This document shows, in pieces, positions 8,407-15,778 of a stretch of 64,000 nucleotides of DNA (position 1 is its first letter; each line of letters starts with the position of its first letter). The notes under the pieces are model-generated. The model made no database searches, was not told the DNA's origin, and worked only from the letters and a program-made list of their open reading frames with translations. Made by a program: the position numbers and the translations under genes. Location: assembly GCA_004293165.1 (NCBI GenBank), contig RDYL01000005.1, positions 1 to 64,000 of the forward strand. The letters are read 5' to 3'. This stretch comes from Flavobacteriia bacterium. Its GTDB lineage: Bacteria; Bacteroidota; Bacteroidia; Flavobacteriales; Flavobacteriaceae.

Positions 8407-9771
8407 ATGAAAAATAAAAATCGTAACCTATTAGTTATAGCCATATTAAGTAGTTTGGCTATATTATTAATGACTTATAAATGTGAGAATAAAGTAAATA
8501 ACAAAACAGATAAGCTAATAGATAAACCAACTACCGAAAATGCTTATTCAAAACCAATTGAAGGACTAGATATTCCCTATCAGCATTTTGAAGTTGATGC
8601 TGAAAAAGTAAATACTTTAACAACAAATGAAGGAACTCAAATTCGCATTCCAAAAAATGCATTTTTAGATGAAGATGGTCAACCAGTAATTGGAAAAGTT
8701 AAAATTGAATATCGAGAATTTAGAAATCCTCTTGATTTTTATATTGCAGGAATTCCAATGGAGTTAGAAAATAATGGTGAAAAAAAAGTTTTTGTATCTG
8801 GTGGTATGTTTGAAATGAATGCTATTACAGAAAACAATAAGAATGCATCTGTTAATCCAAAAAATTTAATAAAAGTAGATTTGTTAAGCACATCAAAATC
8901 AACAGACTTTAATGTTTACGATTTAGATAAAAAAACTAATACATGGGTATTAAAAGGAAAAGATAGCATTAATGTTAAAAATAAAGAAAAAGAATTAACT
9001 GCTTTAAGTATTCCACCTGTTCCGCAAATTGCAAAACCGTATTCTTTTTCAATAAAGGACGATACAGGAGAATATCCAGAAATTAAAGAATATGAAAATG
9101 TAAAGTTCACACCTATAAACTTGAATACTTGTGCAATTTCAAATGCACAAGAAATGAAAGTTATTCCAAGAGAACATGGAATTTATGAAGTAGTTTCAAT
9201 TACTAAGCTTGGTAAATTTAGAAATGAAAGGTCTTGCTTATGTTATTTAGCATTTGAAGAAGGAAAAGATTATAACGAAGCTTTAAGAAAATATCAAAAA
9301 AAATACGGCCCACTTATTCAAAAGAAAAACGATTTATTAAAGATGTGGGATAAGTATGAATTAGATTTAGCTAAAGTTGCAATATTAAAATCTAACTTAA
9401 ATGAAAAAATAACAAGAACCTTAGAGGTTAATGAGTTTGGCTTTGTTAATATAGATTATGAATCTAGCTTTCCTACTGGAGTAGAATTAAAACCAAATTT
9501 TGTTGATGCTGATTGGAAAAAATTAGAGTTAAAAAATGTGGCTTTAATAGAAAAAGAAACCAATGCAATTTACAGATACACTAACAAAATAAAATTCAAT
9601 CCAAAGAAAACAAACATATTAATTGGAATTACTGCTGATAATAAATTGGCATTTATAAAAAGTAAGGATTTAAATAAACTTTCAGGCAATTCTGCATCTA
9701 TCCAAATGTATATCTATGAAAATAAACTCGTTAGTTATGACGACATTTTCAAATTTATTTTTAAAAATTAA
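8407..9771 (+). CDS. Envelope protein of unknown function with N-terminal membrane anchor
   Basis: A 454-aa protein with one N-terminal hydrophobic segment (about 8-24) that serves as signal peptide or anchor; the cysteine at 26 is not in a good lipobox. After a linker, residues about 60-150 hold a beta-rich module with the pattern NTLTTNEGTQIRIPKNAF, then GKVKIEYREF and DFYIAGIPM, that recurs in surface proteins of Bacteroidota. A helical segment follows at about 285-345 and a last beta domain to the end. It is encoded 55 bases after the sigma factor and 11 bases before the protease, so the three are probably one transcript. Function is not recognised; a role as membrane-bound regulator of the sigma factor is only a guess from position. 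Confidence 0.55.
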   Translation: MKNKNRNLLVIAILSSLAILLMTYKCENKVNNKTDKLIDKPTTENAYSKPIEGLDIPYQHFEVDAEKVNTLTTNEGTQIRIPKNAFLDEDGQPVIGKVKIEYREFRNPLDFYIAGIPMELENNGEKKVFVSGGMFEMNAITENNKNASVNPKNLIKVDLLSTSKSTDFNVYDLDKKTNTWVLKGKDSINVKNKEKELTALSIPPVPQIAKPYSFSIKDDTGEYPEIKEYENVKFTPINLNTCAISNAQEMKVIPREHGIYEVVSITKLGKFRNERSCLCYLAFEEGKDYNEALRKYQKKYGPLIQKKNDLLKMWDKYELDLAKVAILKSNLNEKITRTLEVNEFGFVNIDYESSFPTGVELKPNFVDADWKKLELKNVALIEKETNAIYRYTNKIKFNPKKTNILIGITADNKLAFIKSKDLNKLSGNSASIQMYIYENKLVSYDDIFKFIFKN

Positions 9772-9782
9772 AACCATAATGT

Positions 9783-11591
9783 ATGAAAAAAATATTGTTT
9801 TTATTTCTAGTTTTATGTATAAATATTGGTTTGTTTTCTCAAAGTAAAGACACCATTTATTACAATTCTAATTGGGAACTTGCGGATTCTTCTGAACATG
9901 ACTATTATCTTATAAAAGAAGGTAATAAAAAAAATGGCGCATTTACAGCATATTATAAATCGGGTAAAATTCGATGTAATTTCTATTGTAATGAAATTAA
10001 TTATGAGGACATCGAAAATTCTAAATTTGATTCAAAAATGACAACCTATTCAAAAGAAGGAAAAATTATTAATGAAGGAAACTATGAAAATGGCCTCAAA
10101 TCAGGGAAATGGAATTATTTTACCGATTTAGGGGTTAAAGATATAGAGGAAGAATATGAAAAAGGAATTTTAAATGGTTCATTTATTAGCTATTATGAAA
10201 ACAATAAAATTCATGAAAAAGGCAATATGTTAAATGGAAAGAAAAACGGAGATTGGGTAACCAAGTATTATGATGGTGCAATTAAAAGCATTTATAATTA
10301 TAAAGATAGTTTAGTAACTCCTTTTTGTCATATTTGCAATGAATATAAAAAATGTAAAGCTGTAATTAATAATCCGTTTAATAAAAATAGTATTCAAAGT
10401 AATTGGATTAGTAATGATACTTTAGCCTATAAGCAAACAGATGAAGGTTTGTTAGTAACATTTAACAAAGAAACAAATAGCAATTTTTATATTGATTTAG
10501 AAGTTCCGTGGAAAGAATATGATGATATTTCATTTGAAGTTACGTTTAAAAATACTGAAAACTCAGCACTTGAGTATGGTCTTATATGGAATGAAAATTT
10601 AATTGAAAACACCTATAATCAATTTATCGTTACCAATCAAAGTGAATTTATAATTTATAATGTAGAAGATAATGTTTATTTGGGAAATAAATTCGAAAAA
10701 ACGGAATCTCTTCTTTTAGAGCCTGGAGAGGAAAATATATTGAAAATTTCTACCAAAGGTAATCAAGTATATTATTCTATAAATGGAGATTTAGTAGATA
10801 CACAAAAAATTACAAATTTTGAGGGTAGCTTATTTAAAATTATGGTTTTTAATAATAAAGATATTGATGACGAATCTATTATTTTAAAAAATTTCATTTT
10901 TAAAGATACTGAAGAATATTCAAGTGTGGAAAATGGATTAGAACCAGGTAAATTTGAATGGACTGGAAGCGGAAGTGGTTTTTATGTGTCAAATGACGGC
11001 TATATTGTAACCAATTATCATGTTGTTGAAAATGCATATGAAGTATGGGTAAAATGTAAACAAGATGGTATTTATCAGAAATTTAAAGCAGAAATAATTC
11101 AAAAAGATGTTAGTAATGATTTAGCACTAATAAAAATTACTGATTCAGCTTTTAAAACCTTAAAAGAAATTCCCTATTCAATTCTTTCGGGAACAGCTCC
11201 TTTGGGAAGTGAAGTGTTTTCTTTGGGTTATCCTTTGGCTGATGTAATAGGCGAAAATGTAAAATTCACTTCAGGAAACATTAGTTCTCTTAGTGGTATA
11301 TACAATGATGTGACAAATTTTCAAATGACTGTACCTGTTCAACACGGTAATAGTGGCGGACCAATTTTTGATAAAAATGGAAATATTATAGGTGTGGTTG
11401 TTGCAAAATTAAATAAAGAGTATGAAGGTGAAAATGTAAACTATGCTATAAAATCAAATATTGTAAAAAACATAGTGGATATGATACCTAACCCAACTTT
11501 GAAAAAGAGAAATACTAAAATGAATAAACTAACTCAAGAAGAAAAAATTAATTTGTTATCAGATTATGTGGTTATGATTCAGACTTTTTAG
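9783..11591 (+). CDS. Secreted MORN-repeat and trypsin-like serine protease fusion
   Basis: A 602-aa protein with a signal peptide (1-19). MORN/YwqK-type repeats follow at about 30-175 (recurrent YENGLKSGKW and LNGKKNGDW units). A beta-sandwich LamG-like region spans about 195-380, and a chymotrypsin-fold (HtrA/S1C-like) protease domain lies at about 390-565. The triad is intact: H413 (TNYHVVEN), D446 (SNDLALIKI) and S524 (HGNSGGPIF). No PDZ domain follows; the tail is a short helix ending KINLLSDYVVMIQTF. It is probably periplasmic or surface-exposed. A damaged second copy of the last part of this gene lies at 13336-13585. Confidence 0.85.
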   Translation: MKKILFLFLVLCINIGLFSQSKDTIYYNSNWELADSSEHDYYLIKEGNKKNGAFTAYYKSGKIRCNFYCNEINYEDIENSKFDSKMTTYSKEGKIINEGNYENGLKSGKWNYFTDLGVKDIEEEYEKGILNGSFISYYENNKIHEKGNMLNGKKNGDWVTKYYDGAIKSIYNYKDSLVTPFCHICNEYKKCKAVINNPFNKNSIQSNWISNDTLAYKQTDEGLLVTFNKETNSNFYIDLEVPWKEYDDISFEVTFKNTENSALEYGLIWNENLIENTYNQFIVTNQSEFIIYNVEDNVYLGNKFEKTESLLLEPGEENILKISTKGNQVYYSINGDLVDTQKITNFEGSLFKIMVFNNKDIDDESIILKNFIFKDTEEYSSVENGLEPGKFEWTGSGSGFYVSNDGYIVTNYHVVENAYEVWVKCKQDGIYQKFKAEIIQKDVSNDLALIKITDSAFKTLKEIPYSILSGTAPLGSEVFSLGYPLADVIGENVKFTSGNISSLSGIYNDVTNFQMTVPVQHGNSGGPIFDKNGNIIGVVVAKLNKEYEGENVNYAIKSNIVKNIVDMIPNPTLKKRNTKMNKLTQEEKINLLSDYVVMIQTF

Positions 11592-11644
11592 TCTCTAATT
11601 TTTTAATATCTTTATAAATAAACATAGTATAAAAATAGAAAAAC

Positions 11645-12691
11645 ATGAACTATACAAAATCTGATATTAAAAAGATTACATCACTAAAACAATTTTTAGA
11701 TTTAGAGATGCATAAATTACTTCCAAATCAAGATATGATGATTAAGAATCATCTTAATTTAGTTGAATATCTTGAAAGTGAATCGCCTTTTTTCGTGTTG
11801 AGAAAATTTAAAAATTATAGTAACAGGGGAAGTAATTATTCTTTTGAAAACCATTCTTTTACCGTTTCAGATAATGAACCTGCACTATGGGTTTTTATGG
11901 AAACCTTTAATCAGTTCGAATTAGATTTTTCAACTTTAATTGAAAACCAACGATTTCCCATTGCTTTTGCAATAAAAGAAGGAGAGAAACAAGGGAATAT
12001 TTGGAAAACCATAGGTAGAAAGCATCAAGAATTTGCAGCTAACGGATGGAAACATTGTCATATTTTTCAGTGCTCTCCTCTAGGAGTGACTATAAACCAT
12101 AAAAATGATTTAAAACAAAGAAGCTTACGCTTGTTAAGTCCATTAAATCATTTTCCTTTTTTCTCTCCAAGAAAATATAAAATGCCTTATGATTATGGAG
12201 AAAATAAAGAGTGTATTGATTATGTAATTTGGTGGCTTTATACTAATTTTTATAATGACGCAAATAAAACCTATTTTAAAAATTTTGTTGAAGAACAGGG
12301 CTTTATTATAGCAATTGATGAGCCGAAAGATATTAAAATTGAATATTCAATAAAAAATAATCAACTTTCCAAAACTAAGAAAACAGATAATATTATTGTT
12401 AAAACTAAAGCTACAAAAAAAGCAACTAAAACTTCATCAAAAACTAATAATATGGAAAGTAATCTAGAATCTACATGTTTTAAAATATCTCAAAATTGGT
12501 ATGGTCAAGGTATGATAATTACTGTTAGATTCACTAATGGAAGAATTTTTCAATACGATCATGATGAGGTTTATGATAACACAATTTTGCATTATGGCAA
12601 TTTGGATTGTTGGAATAAATATGGTTGGTTTTCAAATTCAAGAAACATTCCTCAAAACTGTAAACCATTTGTAACCGAAATACTTAATTAA
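11645..12691 (+). CDS. Unknown protein with a small C-terminal domain
   Basis: A 348-aa protein with no signal peptide and no recognised family. Residues 1-230 form a globular, aromatic-rich region (SPFFVLRKFKNYS, ENQRFPIAFAIKEG, YVIWWLYTNFYND). A lysine/threonine-rich linker at about 245-275 (KTKATKKATKTSSK) connects to a compact C-terminal unit (about 279-348) with YGQGMIITVRFTNGRIFQY and a tail rich in Trp and Asn. The linker suggests two independently folding domains. It starts 53 bases after the protease and ends 12 bases before the next gene, so it looks co-transcribed. No function can be assigned. Confidence 0.6.
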   Translation: MNYTKSDIKKITSLKQFLDLEMHKLLPNQDMMIKNHLNLVEYLESESPFFVLRKFKNYSNRGSNYSFENHSFTVSDNEPALWVFMETFNQFELDFSTLIENQRFPIAFAIKEGEKQGNIWKTIGRKHQEFAANGWKHCHIFQCSPLGVTINHKNDLKQRSLRLLSPLNHFPFFSPRKYKMPYDYGENKECIDYVIWWLYTNFYNDANKTYFKNFVEEQGFIIAIDEPKDIKIEYSIKNNQLSKTKKTDNIIVKTKATKKATKTSSKTNNMESNLESTCFKISQNWYGQGMIITVRFTNGRIFQYDHDEVYDNTILHYGNLDCWNKYGWFSNSRNIPQNCKPFVTEILN

Positions 12692-12703
12692 ATAGAAATA
12701 AAT

Positions 12704-13213
12704 ATGAGAAATCACTTGATTTACTTTTACAGTAGTACCGATTTTTATCATAAACAAAATCAAATAATTGGAATAGATGATAGTGTTGATAACTTAGAAC
12801 TAATTAAATTTGGAAAGATTTGTTATGATTCAGTCAACAATGATGGAAGCATAGGTCAAACAGGAACTATGTTCCCAAAGAATATAACAATTATTCCGTT
12901 TAGCATTTTGTATAAAGAGGAATTAATAATTAAGCAATTAGAGGATGTACTTACAGCGAATGAATACTATATAAAAGCAAATACGATTGATTTTCCATTA
13001 ATGAAGTTAAAAAATGCAGTCCGTTTTTTTTACAGAGGTAGATGGTGTTGTGTTGGACATTACTATCTCTCACTTTTAAATATAGCCTTACACAATAAAG
13101 GGTACTCATCAAAAGGAATAGAATCTAGTGGCTTAGTATCTAATTTTCATAATACGTTATTTACAAAAACCGATGGAACAAGACTTAAAATAAATGCAGA
13201 GGCAGGAATGTAA
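12704..13213 (+). CDS. Unknown protein bordering an insertion-sequence remnant
   Basis: A 169-aa protein, not recognised. It is rich in Ile, Asn and Tyr with one notable aromatic/cysteine cluster (FFYRGRWCCVGHYYLSLL, about 108-125) that may form a hydrophobic helix. It lies 12 bases after the preceding unknown gene. Its stop falls 7 bases before the apparent left end of an IS remnant at 13221, so the natural C-terminus could have been lost, although no frameshift is visible. It is the last intact gene of the accessory cluster. Confidence 0.5.
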   Translation: MRNHLIYFYSSTDFYHKQNQIIGIDDSVDNLELIKFGKICYDSVNNDGSIGQTGTMFPKNITIIPFSILYKEELIIKQLEDVLTANEYYIKANTIDFPLMKLKNAVRFFYRGRWCCVGHYYLSLLNIALHNKGYSSKGIESSGLVSNFHNTLFTKTDGTRLKINAEAGM

Positions 13214-13220
13214 TCTATAA

Positions 13221-13345
13221 TGTAAATCGTGAGCAAAAAGTGGACTGATTTAATTCAAAACTAAGAGAGTGTTTTCAAAATCATCAAATTTGAATTATCA
13301 TGAAAACAGCAGAGAATTTCATCAAAGACATTCGTAGAAATACCC
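13221..13345 (+). mobile_element. Left-end remnant of an IS3-like insertion sequence
   Basis: From TGTAAATCGTGAGC at 13221 the sequence looks like a TG-starting IS3-family left end. It leads to an ATG at 13300 whose product begins MKTAENFIKDIRRNT, closely resembling the N-terminus of IS3-group OrfA transposases. After these 15 codons the frame runs straight into DNA homologous to the upstream protease gene and stops at 13383. The rest of the element is gone. Assignment rests on recollection of transposase N-termini, so it is moderate. Confidence 0.5.
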
Positions 13346-13585
13346 TATTCATTTTTTTGGGGAACAGCTCCTTTGGGAAGTGAAGCGTTTTCCTTGGGTT
13401 ATTCTTTGGCTGATGTAATATGCGAAAATGTAAATTACGCCATCAAACCAAGTATTGTAAAAAACATTATTGATTTAGTACCTAATCAAACTTTGAAAAA
13501 TAAAAATAGGAAAATGAAGAAACTAAAAGATGAAGAAAAAATAAGTTTGCTATCAGATTTTGTGGTAATGATTCAGACTTTTTAA
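13336..13585 (+). pseudogene. Decayed second copy of the protease C-terminus
   Basis: From GAAATACCCTATTC onward this DNA is clearly homologous to 11174-11591 of the MORN/trypsin-like gene. The joined frame (from about 13373) encodes a 70-aa piece ending SLLSDFVVMIQTF. Compared with the intact gene, 177 bp (59 codons, residues 491-549) are missing, including the nucleophile Ser524. The missing segment is bounded in the intact gene by the 11-bp direct repeat GAAAATGTAAA at 11253 and 11430. It has no protease triad and no start of its own, so it is a relic. Confidence 0.8.
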
Positions 13586-13624
13586 TGAAAAATGTTAATT
13601 TAGAAAAAAATTAAAAATAATAAT

Positions 13625-13887
13625 ATGGAAACAATTGAAATTATTAAAAATTATTTTTCACCTGATAAAAATTTTATAAAAAAAACACAAGAATATTGTT
13701 ATTAAATATAGGTTCAAATTTATATTATTTAAATGCAGACACTAGAATATCTGGTGTTACAGAATTTATTAAAAATAAAGATAATACATGGAAAACAATT
13801 CCAAATGAAAATGGAATAATGAATAAAATTACAAATAAAAGTGATTCAACTCCAATACCGGGATTTTACTTATATAAGAAAATTTAA
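13625..13887 (+). pseudogene. Small frameshifted gene fragment of unknown type
   Basis: An ATG at 13625 opens 26 codons (METIEIIKNYFSPDKNF...) and stops at 13703-13705. A second frame starting near 13696 continues for 62 codons (LNIGSNLYYLNADTRISGV... to GFYLYKKI). Read together they look like one short protein of about 85 residues split by a frameshift in an A-rich run. It is not recognised. The alternative is two unrelated short chance frames in AT-rich DNA. Confidence 0.35.
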
Positions 13888-14432
13888 TAATTGTATAATT
13901 TGAAAAATAATGAGGTTTGACAATTTTTTAATGTTGAACCTTTTTTATTTTTTTACTTGTTATTCAAAAAAAATAATTCTACCATCATGATTTATATATT
14001 AATAAATACTATTTGAAAAAAAAATGAATCTAAATTATTTTAATAAAAATTTTATAAAAAAATTTTGAAGGCATCATCATGGTATAGGTTTTGACTTTGA
14101 AATATGGACACAGGGGAGGAAGGGGTGACACATGGCATAGGTAGGTAATGGGTATTGAATATTAACTGTTAGGATTTGATTTTTAGATATAATTGTAAAA
14201 ATTTGATTATCGTTACAGTAATGAAAGTTATCATGAATCATTAAAAAGGTGAACCTCTATTGTTTATATTTGTTTAAATTAACAAAAACAATTTTAAAGT
14301 TAATTTTTTCAAGTTACAAACTAATAATTTTTAATATTTGTCGACACAACCACTTAAAGGTTTTGAGAAATAGTAAATCTTATATTTTATTAATCAAAAA
14401 CTTAAAGCCTAAGTGTTATTATGAGGTAAAAT
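13888..14432. other. 545-bp gene-free AT-rich stretch with one G-rich patch
   Basis: No convincing gene, stem-loop or repeat was identified. A frame at 14249-14434 is a poor Leu/Lys/Ile-rich translation and is not accepted. A purine-rich patch at about 14107-14152 (runs of GGGG and AGG) contrasts sharply with its surroundings but matches nothing I recognise. The stretch ends at the terminator of the tRNA pair. Confidence 0.5.
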
Positions 14433-14461
14433 AAAAAAAGCTCCACATTTCTGTGAAGCTT
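14433..14461 (-). terminator. Terminator of the tRNA-fMet pair
   Basis: On the minus strand AAGCTTCACA pairs with TGTGGAGCTT (one G-T) around a GAAA tetraloop, followed by seven T. It lies just after the 3' end of the second tRNA. Confidence 0.85.
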
Positions 14462-14466
14462 CTTAG

Positions 14467-14539
14467 TAGCGGGAACAGGACTCGAACCTGTGACCTTCGG
14501 GTTATGAGCCCGACGAGCTGCCTACTGCTCTATCCCGCG
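14467..14539 (-). tRNA. Initiator tRNA-fMet (CAT), copy 2 of tandem pair
   Basis: A 73-nt tRNA on the minus strand. Anticodon CAT sits in a stem with three G-C pairs (GGG-CTCATAA-CCC), the initiator hallmark. The acceptor stem CGCGGGA/TCCCGCT leaves position 1 (C) unpaired with position 72 (T), another initiator trait. The discriminator is A and CCA is not encoded. It is identical to the copy at 14569-14641, from which 29 bases separate it. This region also yields a spurious protein frame, typical of tRNA genes. Confidence 0.95.
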
Positions 14540-14568
14540 ATGTACGGTTGTAATTCAATAATTCTTAG

Positions 14569-14641
14569 TAGCGGGAACAGGACTCGAACCTGTGACCTTC
14601 GGGTTATGAGCCCGACGAGCTGCCTACTGCTCTATCCCGCG
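14569..14641 (-). tRNA. Initiator tRNA-fMet (CAT), copy 1 of tandem pair
   Basis: Identical in sequence to the other copy (CAT anticodon, three G-C pairs in the anticodon stem, C1/T72 mismatch, no encoded CCA). It is promoter-proximal: the -7 box TACCTTTG on the minus strand ends 11 bases upstream of the mature 5' end. The two copies share a 102-bp repeat unit and presumably one transcript. Confidence 0.95.
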
Positions 14642-14652
14642 ATTTATGAATG

Positions 14653-14682
14653 CAAAGGTACAATCTTTATTTAAAATTACAA
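14653..14682 (-). promoter_or_regulatory. Promoter of the tRNA-fMet pair (TTG-N19-TACCTTTG)
   Basis: On the minus strand TTG (14682-14680) and TACCTTTG (14660-14653) are separated by 19 bases, a textbook Bacteroidota promoter. It reads toward the tRNA genes and is divergent from the era promoter. Confidence 0.8.
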
Positions 14683-14731
14683 GACTTTTTTAAAAATAAT
14701 GTTTTCTTTCTACTATTTCAGGCGTTATCAC

Positions 14732-14739
14732 TACCTTTG
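14732..14739 (+). promoter_or_regulatory. -7 box upstream of the truncated era start (TACCTTTG)
   Basis: TACCTTTG lies 19 bases before the ATG at 14759, the usual distance seen at other genes in this window, but 122 bases before the working era ATG at 14862. No other TAnnTTTG box was found between them, so era is probably transcribed from here with a long leader. Confidence 0.65.
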
Positions 14740-14758
14740 TACCCATAAATAAATTGAA

Positions 14759-14869
14759 ATGGAGCACAGAGCAGGTTATGTAAATATTATTGATTTGATA
14801 TTAAGAGGAGAATGTCCAGTGGACATTCGGTTAAAAATGTTACACTTTAAAAATAATTCTCATGCATAA
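14759..14869 (+). pseudogene. Truncated duplicate of the era 5' end, now a 36-codon upstream frame
   Basis: Codons 1-11 read MEHRAGYVNII, matching MHKAGYVNII of the working era gene and, with the extra residue after Met, the usual M-x-HKAG start of flavobacterial Era. Homology stops after 34 bases. The frame then runs through a palindrome (14810-14828) and stops at 14867-14869, overlapping the era ATG by eight bases in a different frame, so it may couple translation to era. Of the ten shared codons five differ synonymously and one is Arg/Lys. Confidence 0.75.
14810..14828. repeat. Perfect 19-bp palindrome between the two era starts
   Basis: GAATGTCCA-G-TGGACATTC has 9-bp arms and a single central base. 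It lies inside the 69 bp that separate the end of the truncated era start from the working start. It is not followed by a T-run, so it is not a terminator. It could be a REP/MITE remnant or a protein-binding site. Confidence 0.85.
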
Positions 14870-15743
14870 AGCAGGCTATGTCAACATAATTGGTAACCCG
14901 AATGTAGGAAAATCAACTCTTATGAATGCGTTTGTAGGTGAGCGTCTTTCCATTATCACATCGAAAGCACAAACTACAAGACATCGTATTCTAGGAATTG
15001 TAAATGGAGATGATTTTCAAGTTTTATTTTCAGATACGCCAGGAATTATAAAACCTGCGTATGAATTGCAAAATTCGATGATGGATTTTGTGAAATCGGC
15101 TTTTGAAGATGCTGACATTTTAGTGTATATGGTTGAGATTGGCGAAAAAGAATTAAAAGATGAAGCGTTTTTTAATAAAATTATCCATTCTAAAATCCCA
15201 GTTTTGTTGTTATTAAACAAAATTGATAAATCCAACCAAGAACAATTAGAAGAACAAGTACAAGCCTGGAAAGAAAAAGTACCTAATGCAGAACTTTTTC
15301 CTATTTCGGCTTTAGAGAATTTTAATGTACAAACCGTTTTTGATAGAATTATCGAATTACTTCCGGTTTCTCCAGCATTTTATCCTAAAGATGCGTTAAC
15401 CGATAAACCCGAACGTTTCTTTGTTAACGAAACCATTCGTGAGAAAATCTTGTTGAATTACGATAAAGAAATTCCATATGCCGTAGAAATTGAAACGGAA
15501 GAATTTATTGAAGACGATAACATTATTAGAATTCGTGCCGTGATTATGGTGGAACGCGATACTCAAAAAGGAATTATCATTGGTCACAAAGGCGCTGCTT
15601 TAAAACGTGTAGGTATTCAAGCAAGAGAAGATTTAGAAAAATTCTTTGGAAAACAAATTCACTTGGCTACTTACGTTAAAGTAAATAAAGATTGGAGAAG
15701 TAGTGCTTACCAATTGAAACGTTTTGGGTATAATCAAAAATAA
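14862..15743 (+). CDS. era: GTPase Era
   Basis: A 293-aa ribosome-assembly GTPase that binds the 3' end of 16S rRNA and checks 30S maturation. G1 is GNPNVGKS (11-18), followed by the switch region TSKAQTTRHR, G3 DTPG and G4 NKID. The C-terminal KH domain carries GHKGAALK and ends LKRFGYNQK. Length is normal. The start is the ATG at 14862: an upstream homologous start at 14759 is out of frame and truncated. Compared with related proteins one residue after Met is missing. Its leader is about 115 bases and contains the short overlapping frame and palindrome described separately. Confidence 0.95.
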   Translation: MHKAGYVNIIGNPNVGKSTLMNAFVGERLSIITSKAQTTRHRILGIVNGDDFQVLFSDTPGIIKPAYELQNSMMDFVKSAFEDADILVYMVEIGEKELKDEAFFNKIIHSKIPVLLLLNKIDKSNQEQLEEQVQAWKEKVPNAELFPISALENFNVQTVFDRIIELLPVSPAFYPKDALTDKPERFFVNETIREKILLNYDKEIPYAVEIETEEFIEDDNIIRIRAVIMVERDTQKGIIIGHKGAALKRVGIQAREDLEKFFGKQIHLATYVKVNKDWRSSAYQLKRFGYNQK

Positions 15744-15778
15744 AAGTTAGGAGTTGTGAGAAAACAAGTAATCGCTCC

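Noticed and set aside
8407..9771. Calling the anchored envelope protein a FecR-type anti-sigma factor
   Set aside because: No FecR domain or N-terminal anti-sigma helices precede the membrane segment; only gene order suggests the link.
14249..14434. 61-codon frame rich in Leu, Lys, Ile
   Set aside because: No homologous pattern, weak start and AT-driven composition; it ends at the tRNA terminator.
14453..14674. Open frame with a duplicated SGNRTRTCDLRVMSPTS translation
   Set aside because: It is the antisense translation of the two tRNA-fMet genes, a well-known annotation artefact.
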